NCBI GenBank assembly: GCA_900540235.1
Contig: UQEY01000022.1
Span: 1-32,552 of the forward strand
DNA length: 32,552 nucleotides
Origin: an uncultured Eubacteriales bacterium
Lineage (GTDB): Bacteria > Bacillota > Clostridia > Oscillospirales > Acutalibacteraceae
Reading direction: 5' to 3'
In this document: in pieces, positions 13,364-22,945 of the stretch
Numbering within the stretch: position 1 is the stretch's first letter
Layout: the number at the start of each line of letters is the position of its first letter
The notes under the pieces: model-generated
Seen by the model: the letters and a program-made list of their open reading frames with translations, nothing else
Databases searched by the model: none
Told to the model about the DNA's origin: nothing
Translations under genes and position numbers: made by a program

Positions 13364-15318
13364 TGCACTGTTAACTTTTTAACTGCATTTGATGAATACG
13401 CACCGTAAATAAGCGGTATTGAGAACATTGCCGGGAAGAAGTACCTTGGAATCATACAAGGACCGAGAATGTTTATAACTATACTAAACAAAACTAACAA
13501 TAACGGCAAAATAAATCTTGCCTTGTTATACTTTTTGTTTTTCAAATCGTTAAAAATAAACAACAAGAAAATCGCAGACAACACAGTGTATGTTGTATAA
13601 TCGTTAAGCAAATTTAAACCCGGGAATTTTGACATAAAGACAAATAATTCCTCTGCCATAGCTTTAGTTGAAGCAGTCCATTCGGGTTCGGTATATTGCT
13701 TAATTTCATTCATTTTAGCTTCTGCATTTTCAGGGTCGTTATAATCAGCGACATAACTTTCAGGAGAATATGCAGTAGAATAACTAAAATTATCATAAGA
13801 AGCTATTGAGTAACCCATAGCCCAAGTAGCTTGAATATATGTTTCAGGGTGTTTAAGAAACATACTAAACCAAGTTTTAAAATACTGAGGAAGTTTCGAA
13901 TCATCGCCTCTGTAAGTATTTTTTATATAGTCTGCATAGCAAGTATTATCCTTATACGGAGAAGCATTAATATCAGTCGGTATTGAATAATCATATTTAA
14001 TTTTCTCATAGTTAAGCACAGAATCAATTATTTCTCGTTCCTCGTCAGTAACTTCTTTGTCGTGCTCAGCTGCATATCTGGCTGTTTGCATAAACAAAAG
14101 CGATAAAGTTTCTTTTGTATCACCGGTTGACATATCATACGCTTTAATGAATACGTTGTTAAAACTTGACATTAACACAATCGGAATCAGAAAAATCGCA
14201 ACGGTTTTTGCAAAATTCTTAACGCACAATTTCTTTTCTTTTATGCATTTTACAATAAAGAAACCGACAATTATTAAAAGAAGAACACCTGTGATATATA
14301 AACCGTTTTTTCTGACTAAACAAAATATCGTGATTGCAAATATACTGATTATAATATCTTTCTTGCTTGCAAAAAACTTTTTATAATCAACAACACACAA
14401 TATCATTTCAGCCACAATGAGAAGTGCGCAGTAGCTAAACGGTATATCTTTTTCCATAAATGAACTGTATGATAGGCAATATGAAGTTGCAAAAAACAGA
14501 AGAAACATAAACCATCTTGACCAAATCGGAGTTTGAAGTTTATGCATAATTTCAAAACAATATCCTACAATTAATGAAGTGAATATTAACTGCAAAACAA
14601 GGTAAATAAAAAAGCCCGTGCCCTGATTTCCGAGTTTTTCACCAAGCTGACCGAACCAGTTGATAACTAAAGTGTGAAAAACTGTATGATGGTCATTGAG
14701 CCAATTAAATTTATATTCATCAATTTCCCAGCAATTATCATATATCAATCTTACAGGATATGACGACAATATTATCGGAATTCTTTCAATAATCATTAAA
14801 AGAGTGATTATAAGTACCGGCTTTTTTTCAAACAAAAAGTAACTTACTTTTCCGTTAGGTTTCTTGAAAGATGAATTATTAACCACATAATACAGCAAAT
14901 GAATTACATAAAAATAAATAAAGTAGAAGCCTATGAGCATTATGACGGTTTTAAAAATTTGAAATCCATCACTAAATGCAAGCGACCAGCCGCCGGTATA
15001 ATAGAAACTAAAACCTATAACCTGAGTAATCGAAAGAATTACAGACCATAATCTAACAAGTATTACATCTTTATTTACAATTTTCTTATCAAGATAGCAA
15101 TATAAAAAAGCAAAAAAAGCGGTAACAACAGTAAACATTATTTCTTTTCCGCTGAGCGCTGAGGAAAAGCGTTTAAAAAACATACTTAAACCTGCAAAAG
15201 TACCACTATATGTATTTGAAATTTGTTCGGCATTAAAATCTATGCATACACCAAATGCAGAACAAAATGCAAATATAATATCAGCAAAGATTTTATGCTT
15301 TGATAGTTTATTTTTCAT
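13357..15318 (-). CDS. DUF6020 family polytopic membrane protein, GT-C-like
   Basis: This 653-aa protein has about 12-14 hydrophobic segments and a large hydrophilic region near residues 405-555 placed between membrane blocks. The pattern and segments such as DNCWEIDEYKFNWLNDHHTV (about 198-217) match DUF6020 proteins, which are thought to be GT-C-fold glycosyltransferases using lipid-linked sugars outside the membrane. The acidic DNCWEIDE segment sits in an extracytoplasmic loop, where GT-C enzymes keep catalytic acids. It is the last gene of the operon, 8 nt after the acyltransferase. With the GtrB-like and GtrA proteins at 16430-17838 it could form the transferase of a second three-part system. 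Acceptor unknown. Confidence 0.7.
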   Translation of the reverse strand: MKNKLSKHKIFADIIFAFCSAFGVCIDFNAEQISNTYSGTFAGLSMFFKRFSSALSGKEIMFTVVTAFFAFLYCYLDKKIVNKDVILVRLWSVILSITQVIGFSFYYTGGWSLAFSDGFQIFKTVIMLIGFYFIYFYVIHLLYYVVNNSSFKKPNGKVSYFLFEKKPVLIITLLMIIERIPIILSSYPVRLIYDNCWEIDEYKFNWLNDHHTVFHTLVINWFGQLGEKLGNQGTGFFIYLVLQLIFTSLIVGYCFEIMHKLQTPIWSRWFMFLLFFATSYCLSYSSFMEKDIPFSYCALLIVAEMILCVVDYKKFFASKKDIIISIFAITIFCLVRKNGLYITGVLLLIIVGFFIVKCIKEKKLCVKNFAKTVAIFLIPIVLMSSFNNVFIKAYDMSTGDTKETLSLLFMQTARYAAEHDKEVTDEEREIIDSVLNYEKIKYDYSIPTDINASPYKDNTCYADYIKNTYRGDDSKLPQYFKTWFSMFLKHPETYIQATWAMGYSIASYDNFSYSTAYSPESYVADYNDPENAEAKMNEIKQYTEPEWTASTKAMAEELFVFMSKFPGLNLLNDYTTYTVLSAIFLLFIFNDLKNKKYNKARFILPLLLVLFSIVINILGPCMIPRYFFPAMFSIPLIYGAYSSNAVKKLTVQK

Positions 15319-15326
15319 AATAAAAA

Positions 15327-16427
15327 TTACACTTCTTTCTTTTTGTGTACAATTTCAAGTATTTTGTAAAACAATTTTGCAATTTCTGACCAAATAATCG
15401 AAATCAATGCTGAAATAACAAAAACCGCTAATGCAAAAATAAAAGTATATGCCAGTTCAAAAACAAGTGAAGTTGAACTAAATGCTTTTTCCAACATATT
15501 TCCAAGCCGCGTTCCAAAATCAAAATCACGCAGTTTTACCACAACAAACATATGAACTAAATAAATTCTATATGTAAGCGACGCAATAAAATTAATCGGT
15601 ACACTTTTGCATTTTTCAAATACCGAAATAACAAACAACGACAAACTTGCTTCACAAACTACGCCTAATGATGTATACCAATAAAGCAACTCAATGCTGC
15701 CTGACTTTTTAAACGCGTACGCAAAACAATAAGTTCTCAAGATAATTGCTGCTACAAAAATAATCAAGCAAACAAATGATGTTTTGATATTTATCATCGG
15801 CAATATGTACTTGTATAACCAATGACCTATAAAAATAATAGATATTGCCGGAACAAGTGCATTTATTGTATGATGCGAAAATTCAAATAATTCATTGTTC
15901 GTGAAATCATTCCATACGAACAATGCAAACACAACGGGAATAAACACATTCCATCCCCTCGGGTGTTCATCCAAATAGTTTATTGCCTGTACTATTAACG
16001 GTTGAAGTAAAATTATGAAAGTATATATAATGATGTACCACAAATGCGATGATGCATACATATATTCTCTTAAATGAGATACATTGAATTTTAATGAATC
16101 AATAATTTCCGCAGTCGAAACTCCGTTGGCATATTTGTTATAGAACATCAGAAATGCCGAATAAATCAATGCCGGCAGTAAAATCGTTTTAAATGATTTA
16201 GTTAAATGTTTTGAATACGACTTAATCGGTCTTGAAATAAAGAAGCCGCTTATCATCCAAAAAACACCAACACCGTCAGCAACTAAACAAGAAATAAGGG
16301 TTCTTCCCAAATCTATTGTACCGTCATCTCTTGTCATTCCCAACTTAATATGAACGCTTATTACAATAAAGCATGCCAAAATACGCAATATTTCAACATT
16401 GCTTTGCCTTGTAAGTTTTGACTTCAT
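15327..16427 (-). CDS. Acyltransferase-3 (OafA/YrhL-like) membrane O-acyltransferase
   Basis: This 366-aa protein has about ten transmembrane segments and starts with RQSNVEILRILACFIVISVH, the acyltransferase-3 signature whose His lies at the end of the first helix. A second landmark, FWMISGFFISRP, follows at about residues 55-66. Such enzymes move acetyl or other acyl groups onto extracytoplasmic sugars (O-antigen, peptidoglycan, teichoic acid). It is encoded between GtrA and DUF6020 with 2-nt and 8-nt gaps and has a GGAGAG ribosome binding site. It most likely decorates the glycan made by this operon. There is no fused SGNH domain. Confidence 0.88.
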   Translation of the reverse strand: MKSKLTRQSNVEILRILACFIVISVHIKLGMTRDDGTIDLGRTLISCLVADGVGVFWMISGFFISRPIKSYSKHLTKSFKTILLPALIYSAFLMFYNKYANGVSTAEIIDSLKFNVSHLREYMYASSHLWYIIIYTFIILLQPLIVQAINYLDEHPRGWNVFIPVVFALFVWNDFTNNELFEFSHHTINALVPAISIIFIGHWLYKYILPMINIKTSFVCLIIFVAAIILRTYCFAYAFKKSGSIELLYWYTSLGVVCEASLSLFVISVFEKCKSVPINFIASLTYRIYLVHMFVVVKLRDFDFGTRLGNMLEKAFSSTSLVFELAYTFIFALAVFVISALISIIWSEIAKLFYKILEIVHKKKEV

Positions 16428-16429
16428 TA

Positions 16430-16900
16430 TTACTCTCCGTTTTTCTTTGAGTCTTTTTTTGTAAAAATAATAAATTTACTGAAAATATAGTTGAGTATAA
16501 CAACTACAATCTGCATTATAACTTTTGCAACCATATTGCCGTCAATATTGAGTCCGAAAACTTGCCAACCCATTTGACCCATATGGCAAAGTGTAATTGT
16601 CACCCACAAACCGAGTTCTTCCACGCCGAGAATGAAAAGCCTTGCACCGAAAAAGCCTATAAGTTCTTTAATAACAACATCCTTTTTCCAGCTTTTTGAT
16701 TCAAATACCCAAAGCTTATTTGTAACATAAGCAAAAATTACGGTAATTATCCAACTGATAACATTTGTAATTAAATAAAGCTTAGCGCCTAATATTAAAT
16801 CAAATATTTTGAAGCTGACTAAGTTAACAACCGTAGCCAGCACGCCGAAAAATATATAGTTGATTATTTCTTTGTATTTATTAAATAACTTTTTAATCAT
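16430..16900 (-). CDS. GtrA-family membrane protein (second copy)
   Basis: This 156-aa protein has four transmembrane helices and the GtrA pattern: YIFFGVLATVVNLVSF near the start, AYVTNKLWVFES after helix 2, and LNYIFSKFIIF at the end. GtrA-type proteins are thought to flip polyprenyl-phosphate-linked sugars to the outer face. Its start overlaps the stop of the GtrB-like gene (ATGA), the tight pairing typical of gtrA-gtrB. A long hydrophilic stretch between helices 2 and 3 is normal for the family. Confidence 0.88.
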   Translation of the reverse strand: MIKKLFNKYKEIINYIFFGVLATVVNLVSFKIFDLILGAKLYLITNVISWIITVIFAYVTNKLWVFESKSWKKDVVIKELIGFFGARLFILGVEELGLWVTITLCHMGQMGWQVFGLNIDGNMVAKVIMQIVVVILNYIFSKFIIFTKKDSKKNGE

Positions 16901-17838
16901 TTATTTTGCAAGTCCTTATATCTGTCACTGGATTGATGTAAGCTAAGTTCAAAGTCCTGTCTGTTCTTTTGCTTAATGGTGTCAAGCACAAGACCCGAGA
17001 AGAAACTGATAATAGCTGCAAGCATTGTAATGCCGCAAACAATAACAGTAGGAATTTTTTCAACTGTTCCCGTGTGGAAAAAGTTAACAAGCACCGGAAT
17101 GAAGAAAGCAGCCGAAATTACAAAAAGAAGCAACGCAAGAAGCGAGAAAAATGCAAAAGGCTTGTAGTTTTTAAATAATCTGATAATTGTTTTGATTACC
17201 TTGAAACCGTCGGAATAAGTGTTAAGCTTTGATTCGCTGCCCTCAGGACGGTCACGATATTCGATAATAACATTTTCGCAAAACATATTTTTGTCAACAG
17301 TGTGAATTGTCATTTCTGTTTCAATTTCAAAACCTTTTGACAAAACAGGAAATGTTTTAACAAAATTGTAGCTGAATGCACGGTAGCCGGTCATAATATC
17401 CTTAATGTCCGACTTAAAAATTGTGTTGATGCTTGCTCTAACCAAAGAGTTGCCGAAGTTGTGGAAAGGTCTTTTGTTTTCTTCAAAATATGTTGAAGAC
17501 AAACGGTCGCCTACTACCATATCAACATTTCTTTCAAGAACTTTATCGCACATTTCCCTTGCAAATTCAGCCGGATATGTGTCATCGCCGTCGGTCATAA
17601 TGTAGCACTCGGCGTCGATTTCCCTAAACATTCTGCGAATAACATTACCCTTGCCCTGCTGATATTCATATTTTACAACAGCGCCCTCAGCCTTTGCTAT
17701 TTCACTTGTTTTGTCTGACGAATTGTTATCGTAAACATAAATTGTTGCTTCAGGCAAAACTTCTTTAAAATCTCTTACAACTTTGCCTATTGTTTTTTCC
17801 TCGTTGTAGCAAGGAATTAATACTGCTATTTTATCCAT
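16897..17838 (-). CDS. GT2 glycosyltransferase, DPM/GtrB-like (second copy)
   Basis: This 313-aa enzyme has an N-terminal GT-A domain (about 1-225) with LIPCYNEEKTI, YDNNSSDKTSEIA and the nucleotide/metal motif DGDD at 83-86, plus a GFEIETEMT acceptor-loop segment. Two C-terminal transmembrane helices (about 230-290) resemble the membrane anchor of GtrB/DPM enzymes. It should move a sugar from a nucleotide donor to polyprenyl phosphate on the inner face. AAGGAGG precedes the ATG. The stop overlaps gtrA by the ATGA arrangement, supporting a flippase-coupled unit. The sugar is unknown. Confidence 0.88.
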   Translation of the reverse strand: MDKIAVLIPCYNEEKTIGKVVRDFKEVLPEATIYVYDNNSSDKTSEIAKAEGAVVKYEYQQGKGNVIRRMFREIDAECYIMTDGDDTYPAEFAREMCDKVLERNVDMVVGDRLSSTYFEENKRPFHNFGNSLVRASINTIFKSDIKDIMTGYRAFSYNFVKTFPVLSKGFEIETEMTIHTVDKNMFCENVIIEYRDRPEGSESKLNTYSDGFKVIKTIIRLFKNYKPFAFFSLLALLLFVISAAFFIPVLVNFFHTGTVEKIPTVIVCGITMLAAIISFFSGLVLDTIKQKNRQDFELSLHQSSDRYKDLQNK

Positions 17839-17863
17839 AATTTCCTCCTTGATAAATCAATCA

Positions 17864-18301
17864 TTATTCAGCTTCTCCCGGAAGCTGGTCAACACCGCTT
17901 ATTGCGTCTTGCAAACCCAAATCTTCTTTAATTTGAGTGGTTGAAATACCCGGTGTTCTGTCAAGAAAAACAAGTTCGCAGTAATCTTTAAGATAATCAA
18001 ACTTATCACTGCCTGCCCAGTCGCCGCCCATAACAACAGTGTCAACATGATATTCTTTAACATCATTAATCTTTTGTTCCCAATTTTCCTCAGGAATTAC
18101 AAGGTCAACATACCTGATAGCTTCAAGCATCTTTTTCCTTGTTTCATAGGTGTGATAAGCTTTCTTGCCCTTACCTGCATTAAATTCATCAGTCGAAAGA
18201 GCGACAATGAGATAATCTCCCATTGCCTTTGCTCTTTTTAAAAGACGAATGTGTCCGTAGTGAAGAAGGTCAAATGTGCCGTAAGTTAATATTCTTTTCA
18301 T
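17864..18301 (-). CDS. tagD: Glycerol-3-phosphate cytidylyltransferase (TagD-like)
   Basis: This 145-aa cytidylyltransferase makes CDP-glycerol from CTP and glycerol 3-phosphate, the donor for poly(glycerol phosphate) teichoic acid. Both signatures are present: GTFDLLHYGH with HxGH at 14-17, and RTPGISTT at 115-122. I start at ATG 18301 because AGGAGGAACAAA lies just upstream; the longer frame would overlap the previous gene. It carries a ~25-residue C-terminal tail after the catalytic core. No CDP-glycerol phosphotransferase (TagB/TagF) is in the window, so the polymerase must be elsewhere, or CDP-glycerol is used to add a glycerol phosphate side group. It sits between the two Gtr sets. Confidence 0.9.
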   Translation of the reverse strand: MKRILTYGTFDLLHYGHIRLLKRAKAMGDYLIVALSTDEFNAGKGKKAYHTYETRKKMLEAIRYVDLVIPEENWEQKINDVKEYHVDTVVMGGDWAGSDKFDYLKDYCELVFLDRTPGISTTQIKEDLGLQDAISGVDQLPGEAE

Positions 18302-18320
18302 TTTGTTCCTCCTAAACCGA

Positions 18321-21008
18321 TTAACCGTCGATAATATCAACTACCTTATTTTTCCAGCTGTTTAAGCCAATAACTGTCTTTCTGGAAATTTTGAAATGAT
18401 TTTCGTATGCAATAACATTCTTATTGAGTTCGTCAGTAAAGTCATTTGAATTAATTTCTTTATCAGAAACTAATTCGGCGCTTCTATCGTGATAATATTT
18501 ACAATTTGTATAGCAATTTTCAACCACATAGCTTGCAAGTTTGTATGATACAAAGCCCATTGATTTAGGCGCCGACAACGAAACATTATATGCCAATGTA
18601 TTATAAACAAATCCATTATAATCGTCGGCAATCATACCCGCTCTGCATTGACCTACAATGGAAGAGTCTTTTACATAACAATTAATTATATTAGAATCAT
18701 CTGATGCGCTGTGTCTTACCAAACCGGCAACACAATAACCTTTAATATCAAAATTCTCAACTCCGAGATTTACAATCTTGCCGTTTAATGTTCCAAACAA
18801 AGCAAAATCATATATATTCTTTTTACTGTCGGAATCTTGGTCTTTATTCTCAGTTTTCTTTGACGATTTCTTTTTGTTAGCTTTAGGCATTCTCTTTTCA
18901 ACGGTGAGATTTTTAATTGCATAACCGTTTCCGTTAAATGTGCCGTCAAAGGAAGCGTCTTTAGTTTCATCACCAATAGGTTCAAAATCATTGCAATTTG
19001 ATAAATCTATATTTGCTGTCAATTTAACATTTAAGCCCTTAAATGAAGCTCCTCCGTTAACTAACTTAGCAAAATTAACAAGTTGTTGAGCGTTGCTTAT
19101 TGTAAATGGATCGGATTTTGTTCCATTTCCGCCGCTGTTCCAATTCAAATCTTCGTCGCTTCTGACATAAACAGTAACCGAACAATTATCATTTATAGTA
19201 TATTTATTTGCTGCGTAATAATTGTTTCTCAAGCAGAATTTTCTTAAATTTTTCATCATCTTTGTTGTTGATGACTCTTTGTTATTGTTGAAAGCAGATT
19301 CATGACCTTCGACAGCAAAATCAGGAATATTATAAATCACAATAACCTTTGGTTTTGCTTTTTCAACTGTTTTAATATCTTTTTTTACAGAATCATCTGT
19401 TGAAACATCATACCATTGAACCTTAGTAAATGTACCCGGGTCCATTCTGTCTGCTGCGGTATAAATGATAGGTGCATGAGGGAATACGAATATTGAATCA
19501 TCTTCAGTAGTGTTTTCTTTAATATCGTTAACAATTCCTTCGTAAAGTTCCTTGTCGGTCTTCGACATTTTTATGCCTTTAAATATAGGTATATCTGTGG
19601 TTTGTGTTGACTCCCAAATCGATTCATCTGTAAGTCCCCACCAACTATATGTTGTTACAAATTTAAATGCGCTGCAGAACATAATAAAGCACATAGCTAA
19701 TACACCGACAAGCGACATTGAAATCCAACTGTACTTGTGTGTACATAAACTAATAAGCATACAAATTATAACACCTGTTGAAAGCGCTATTTGGCTTGCC
19801 GCAAGGCTGCCGGACATACCTACACCGTATCCGATTGTAAAAATTGCGCCAAAGAGTAAGAAAAAGCCGATGAAATCTTTAAAACGTTTTTTCTTGCTGA
19901 ATATATCAACTACATACATTATCATCATTGCAATGAAAATAAGAGTTGAGAACAGATAAAAACCATATGATTTACTTTTGTAAACATTAGTAAATATATA
20001 ATCGAATTTTTCAAATCTTGCCAAAGCAATTATTCCGATAATCGAAACAATTTCGAAAACAGTCAAAACTATTTTTTGCGATTTACTCTCATCTTTGTTT
20101 TGTGGAAATTTCTTTCCTATTACAAATAATGCAACCAAAACAACAAGGGCAACTAAAACTATCCACTTTTCATTGGCAAAGTTATCTTTTCCGTCTTTAA
20201 GCCATTTAAACAATATTGTTTTTACGCCGCCTTTAGCTCCGACAGCACCAAATAAAGTTTGTGATAAACAAGCACCTAACGCTCCGTTTGCAAGTAAATA
20301 TATACCGTAACCAACAAAAACAATGGCGGCACCTGCTCCATAAAACAATAAATTTAAAAATACAGTTTTTTTGTCGCTTTCATATACAAATAAGAATATA
20401 AAATAGATGAGCACAAAAAATCCAAAAAGAAGACCTATATTCTGTTTAACCATCAAAACCATCGCATTAGAAAAGCCTGCTAACATAGTAATTCTAAAGT
20501 CAGGTTTTTTATTTGCAATGAAACTTTTTGTCATTTTAATAAGAAGAAAAATTGTAAGATATGCAAATATATCCATCATACGAATATAATCGTAAAATAT
20601 CTGTACAATTTCAGATTGAAGGTAGAAAGCTGTAACCAATGCGCCCATACACGCCGCAATAGGATTAAACAACTCGTTGAATATACGATAAGCAAGATAT
20701 CCTATAATAGTAAAGAAAATTACACCCAAAATTCTGAGTGCCATAATTGAGTATCCAAATATTTTGGTAAACAATGCTATAAAGGTTATATAGCCAGGCA
20801 TAAATAAATACTCAAAATCTTTATATACTACTTGCCCATTATTAATAAGCTGAGCGTAATATGTGTACCATCCCTCGGCAAGAGGCATAGTTTTGTTACA
20901 CAAAACAATAGCAAACAAAGCTACCGGTATTACGGTAAAAATCACGCCTAATTTATAATCTCGATTTTTTTCGATTTTTAATTTGTTGTAATTCAAATTT
21001 TTAAACAT
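18321..21008 (-). CDS. GT-C-like membrane glycosyltransferase fused to a GLUG-like repeat domain
   Basis: This is an 895-aa fusion. Residues about 20-455 hold 11-13 transmembrane segments with an acidic first loop (AEGWYTYYA, about 44-52), as in GT-C/PMT-type transferases. Residues 470-620 form an extracytoplasmic alpha/beta part (DSIFVFPHAPIIYTA, KPKVIVIYNIPDF) seen in this GT-C group. Residues about 622-840 are a different module: WNSGGNGTKSDPFTI, FDGTFNGNGYAIKNLTV and repeated GKIVNLGVENFDIKG-like units, the GLUG/right-handed beta-helix pattern of secreted surface proteins. A Lys/Ser/Asp-rich insert (about 706-730) interrupts it. ATG 21008 has AGGAGG upstream and overlaps the previous stop by 8 nt. 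Likely role: adding a lipid-carried sugar outside, with the beta-helix part binding glycan or wall polymer. The fusion is unusual. Confidence 0.75.
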   Translation of the reverse strand: MFKNLNYNKLKIEKNRDYKLGVIFTVIPVALFAIVLCNKTMPLAEGWYTYYAQLINNGQVVYKDFEYLFMPGYITFIALFTKIFGYSIMALRILGVIFFTIIGYLAYRIFNELFNPIAACMGALVTAFYLQSEIVQIFYDYIRMMDIFAYLTIFLLIKMTKSFIANKKPDFRITMLAGFSNAMVLMVKQNIGLLFGFFVLIYFIFLFVYESDKKTVFLNLLFYGAGAAIVFVGYGIYLLANGALGACLSQTLFGAVGAKGGVKTILFKWLKDGKDNFANEKWIVLVALVVLVALFVIGKKFPQNKDESKSQKIVLTVFEIVSIIGIIALARFEKFDYIFTNVYKSKSYGFYLFSTLIFIAMMIMYVVDIFSKKKRFKDFIGFFLLFGAIFTIGYGVGMSGSLAASQIALSTGVIICMLISLCTHKYSWISMSLVGVLAMCFIMFCSAFKFVTTYSWWGLTDESIWESTQTTDIPIFKGIKMSKTDKELYEGIVNDIKENTTEDDSIFVFPHAPIIYTAADRMDPGTFTKVQWYDVSTDDSVKKDIKTVEKAKPKVIVIYNIPDFAVEGHESAFNNNKESSTTKMMKNLRKFCLRNNYYAANKYTINDNCSVTVYVRSDEDLNWNSGGNGTKSDPFTISNAQQLVNFAKLVNGGASFKGLNVKLTANIDLSNCNDFEPIGDETKDASFDGTFNGNGYAIKNLTVEKRMPKANKKKSSKKTENKDQDSDSKKNIYDFALFGTLNGKIVNLGVENFDIKGYCVAGLVRHSASDDSNIINCYVKDSSIVGQCRAGMIADDYNGFVYNTLAYNVSLSAPKSMGFVSYKLASYVVENCYTNCKYYHDRSAELVSDKEINSNDFTDELNKNVIAYENHFKISRKTVIGLNSWKNKVVDIIDG

Positions 21009-21996
21009 TATTCTCCTCCTGTTCTTTTGAATCATCTGATTTTGGCAGTTTATTTTTTTCATCTTTAAAATTTATTCGTTCTTCTTCAACAACAAGAGGT
21101 CGGTTCATAATACGAGCATTCATACTCATAATATATTCGCCGAGGAAGCCGAGGAAGAAAAGCTGAATTCCGCCAAGGAACATTGAACAAATAATTGCAG
21201 GAGCTGTACCGCCCGGGAATCTGTCCCACCAAATAAGCTTCATAATAAGGTAAACAATACCGATAACAAAGCTTAAAATACCGATTCCGAAACCTGCAAA
21301 AGTTGCTATTCTCAGACCCATCTTTGTATAAGAAGTAAACGAAAGCATTGCCGCATCATAAAGAGAATAGAAATTGTTGTGAGTTTTGCCTGCCTTACGC
21401 TTCGGCTGTTCAAACTCAATATCTTTTCTCTTAAATCCAAGCTCTGCAACGATACCTCTGATAAAAGGTGTTGGGTCGTCAAGGTCTTTAAGAACATTGA
21501 TAAATGCTCTGTCATAAAGAGCGAAACCTGTAAAGTGCTCAATCTGCTCAACAGATGACATCTTTTTAATCATCTTGTAGTAACAGCTTCTTGCCCAGTA
21601 CATAATTTTGTTCTCTTTACTTGAAGATTTAATAGCGCAAACTATTTTGTAACCGTTTTCCCACTCGTGAACGAATTTAGGAATCATTTCAACCGGGTCC
21701 TGGAAGTCGGCACAAATAGGAATAACGCAGTCACCGTCAACATGAAGCATACCGTAATAAGGCGAGTTGAACTGGCCGAAGTTTTTAGCGTTCAAAATAG
21801 CCTTAATCTTAGGGTTTTGCTTGCAAATCTGCCTGATAAGCGGACGGGTGTTGTCGGTAGAGCAGTTGTCCATAATGAGAATTTCATAATCATACTGCGG
21901 AAGTTCTTCAGTTATTTCCTTAACAACAGCATTGCAAATTTGAACAATATTTTCCTGCTCGTTATAGCATGGAATCATAATTCCGATTTTTTTCAT
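21001..21996 (-). CDS. GT2 glycosyltransferase, GtrB/ArnC-like (first copy)
   Basis: This 331-aa enzyme has a GT-A domain (about 1-215) with IMIPCYNEQENI, MDNCSTDNTRPLIR and the metal/nucleotide motif ADFQDP (D97, D100; family DADLQDP). Two C-terminal transmembrane helices (about 230-255 and 270-295) and the FLGEYI motif follow, as in GtrB and ArnC. It would load a sugar onto undecaprenyl phosphate at the inner face. A charged, Lys/Glu-rich tail ends the protein. It overlaps the GT-C fusion gene by 8 nt, and a GtrA gene lies two genes upstream, so the three probably form one flip-and-transfer system. The donor may be the CDP-sugar made by the upstream genes. Confidence 0.88.
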   Translation of the reverse strand: MKKIGIMIPCYNEQENIVQICNAVVKEITEELPQYDYEILIMDNCSTDNTRPLIRQICKQNPKIKAILNAKNFGQFNSPYYGMLHVDGDCVIPICADFQDPVEMIPKFVHEWENGYKIVCAIKSSSKENKIMYWARSCYYKMIKKMSSVEQIEHFTGFALYDRAFINVLKDLDDPTPFIRGIVAELGFKRKDIEFEQPKRKAGKTHNNFYSLYDAAMLSFTSYTKMGLRIATFAGFGIGILSFVIGIVYLIMKLIWWDRFPGGTAPAIICSMFLGGIQLFFLGFLGEYIMSMNARIMNRPLVVEEERINFKDEKNKLPKSDDSKEQEENNV

Positions 21997-22005
21997 ATTC
22001 TTACC

Positions 22006-22929
22006 TCACTTCGCCTGTAATTTATACCACTCAACCGTATTTTTAATACCTGTTTTAAAATCTACGCTCGGTTCAAAGCCTGTGTCACGCTTCAAGTCGT
22101 CGATATCTGCGCAAAGATACATAACCTGATTTGGGAAATAATCGACTGCGCCGAAATTGCACTTTGCACTCGGGCACGCAATGTCACGAATATCGGTAAT
22201 ATAATCTTTAAGGCTTCTCGTTTTGCCTGAGCCGACTGTGTAAATCGCACCGTCCCTGCCCTTTTCGGCAGCAAGATAAAAAGCGTTTGCAATATCGCCG
22301 TTATAAAGAAAGTCCCACTGCTGTTCACCCTTAGTAAAGTCGCAGTCCTCGCCGTTTAAAAATTTGATAATCGTGCTCATAACCATAGTGTGAGCGCCGT
22401 CGCCAGGACCGTATGCGGACAAAATTCTGCACCAAATATGCCTGATACCAAGCTGAGAGCAAAGAATTCTGCTCATTTTGCCTGCCGCAAGTTTAGCGAT
22501 ACCGTAGCCGTTATTAGGGTTTGTAGGCGATGACGGAGAAACTTTTTCCCCGTCTTTAAGCCTGCCGTTTTCAGCCTGACTGCCTGCACCTACAAACACA
22601 TCACAGCCGAAACGACTTGCAAGCTTAACCGCTTCAAGTTCATTTTTAATATTATTTGTTTGAAGAAACATATTATCTCTGTCCTTGCCGTAAGGACCTG
22701 CCCAAGCAAGGTGGAAAAAGGCGTCATATTTTTCATCATTTTCATTTTGAAAATCTGCCATTTCATCAAGCGAACAATATGCAATTTTAACAAGCGGGTT
22801 AACAGGAATCTTGTTAACTCGTCCGCCCTTGCGAACAAGAACAAGAACCTCAACGCCCTCACTTATAAGTTTATTGACTAGCGCAGTGCCGACTGCACCG
22901 GTAGCACCTGTAACTATAGCTTTTTTCAT
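22006..22929 (-). CDS. NAD-dependent epimerase/dehydratase-family sugar reductase
   Basis: This 307-aa extended SDR has GATGAVG (residues 8-14) for NAD(P), an SDR Ser in GAGSQAE (S117) and the active-site Y142-x3-K146 (YGIAK). In this context (CDP-glucose dehydratase, 3-dehydrase and ThDP enzyme upstream) it is most likely the final reductase on a CDP-3,6-dideoxy sugar. If the ThDP enzyme adds an acetyl branch, the reductase would reduce the branch ketone as YerF does for yersiniose. If not, it would act on C4 like abequose or paratose synthase. The sequence cannot separate these. It starts 16 nt after the GtrA stop with a weak ribosome binding site. Confidence 0.8.
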   Translation of the reverse strand: MKKAIVTGATGAVGTALVNKLISEGVEVLVLVRKGGRVNKIPVNPLVKIAYCSLDEMADFQNENDEKYDAFFHLAWAGPYGKDRDNMFLQTNNIKNELEAVKLASRFGCDVFVGAGSQAENGRLKDGEKVSPSSPTNPNNGYGIAKLAAGKMSRILCSQLGIRHIWCRILSAYGPGDGAHTMVMSTIIKFLNGEDCDFTKGEQQWDFLYNGDIANAFYLAAEKGRDGAIYTVGSGKTRSLKDYITDIRDIACPSAKCNFGAVDYFPNQVMYLCADIDDLKRDTGFEPSVDFKTGIKNTVEWYKLQAK

Positions 22930-22945
22930 AATTTAAACCCTGACT

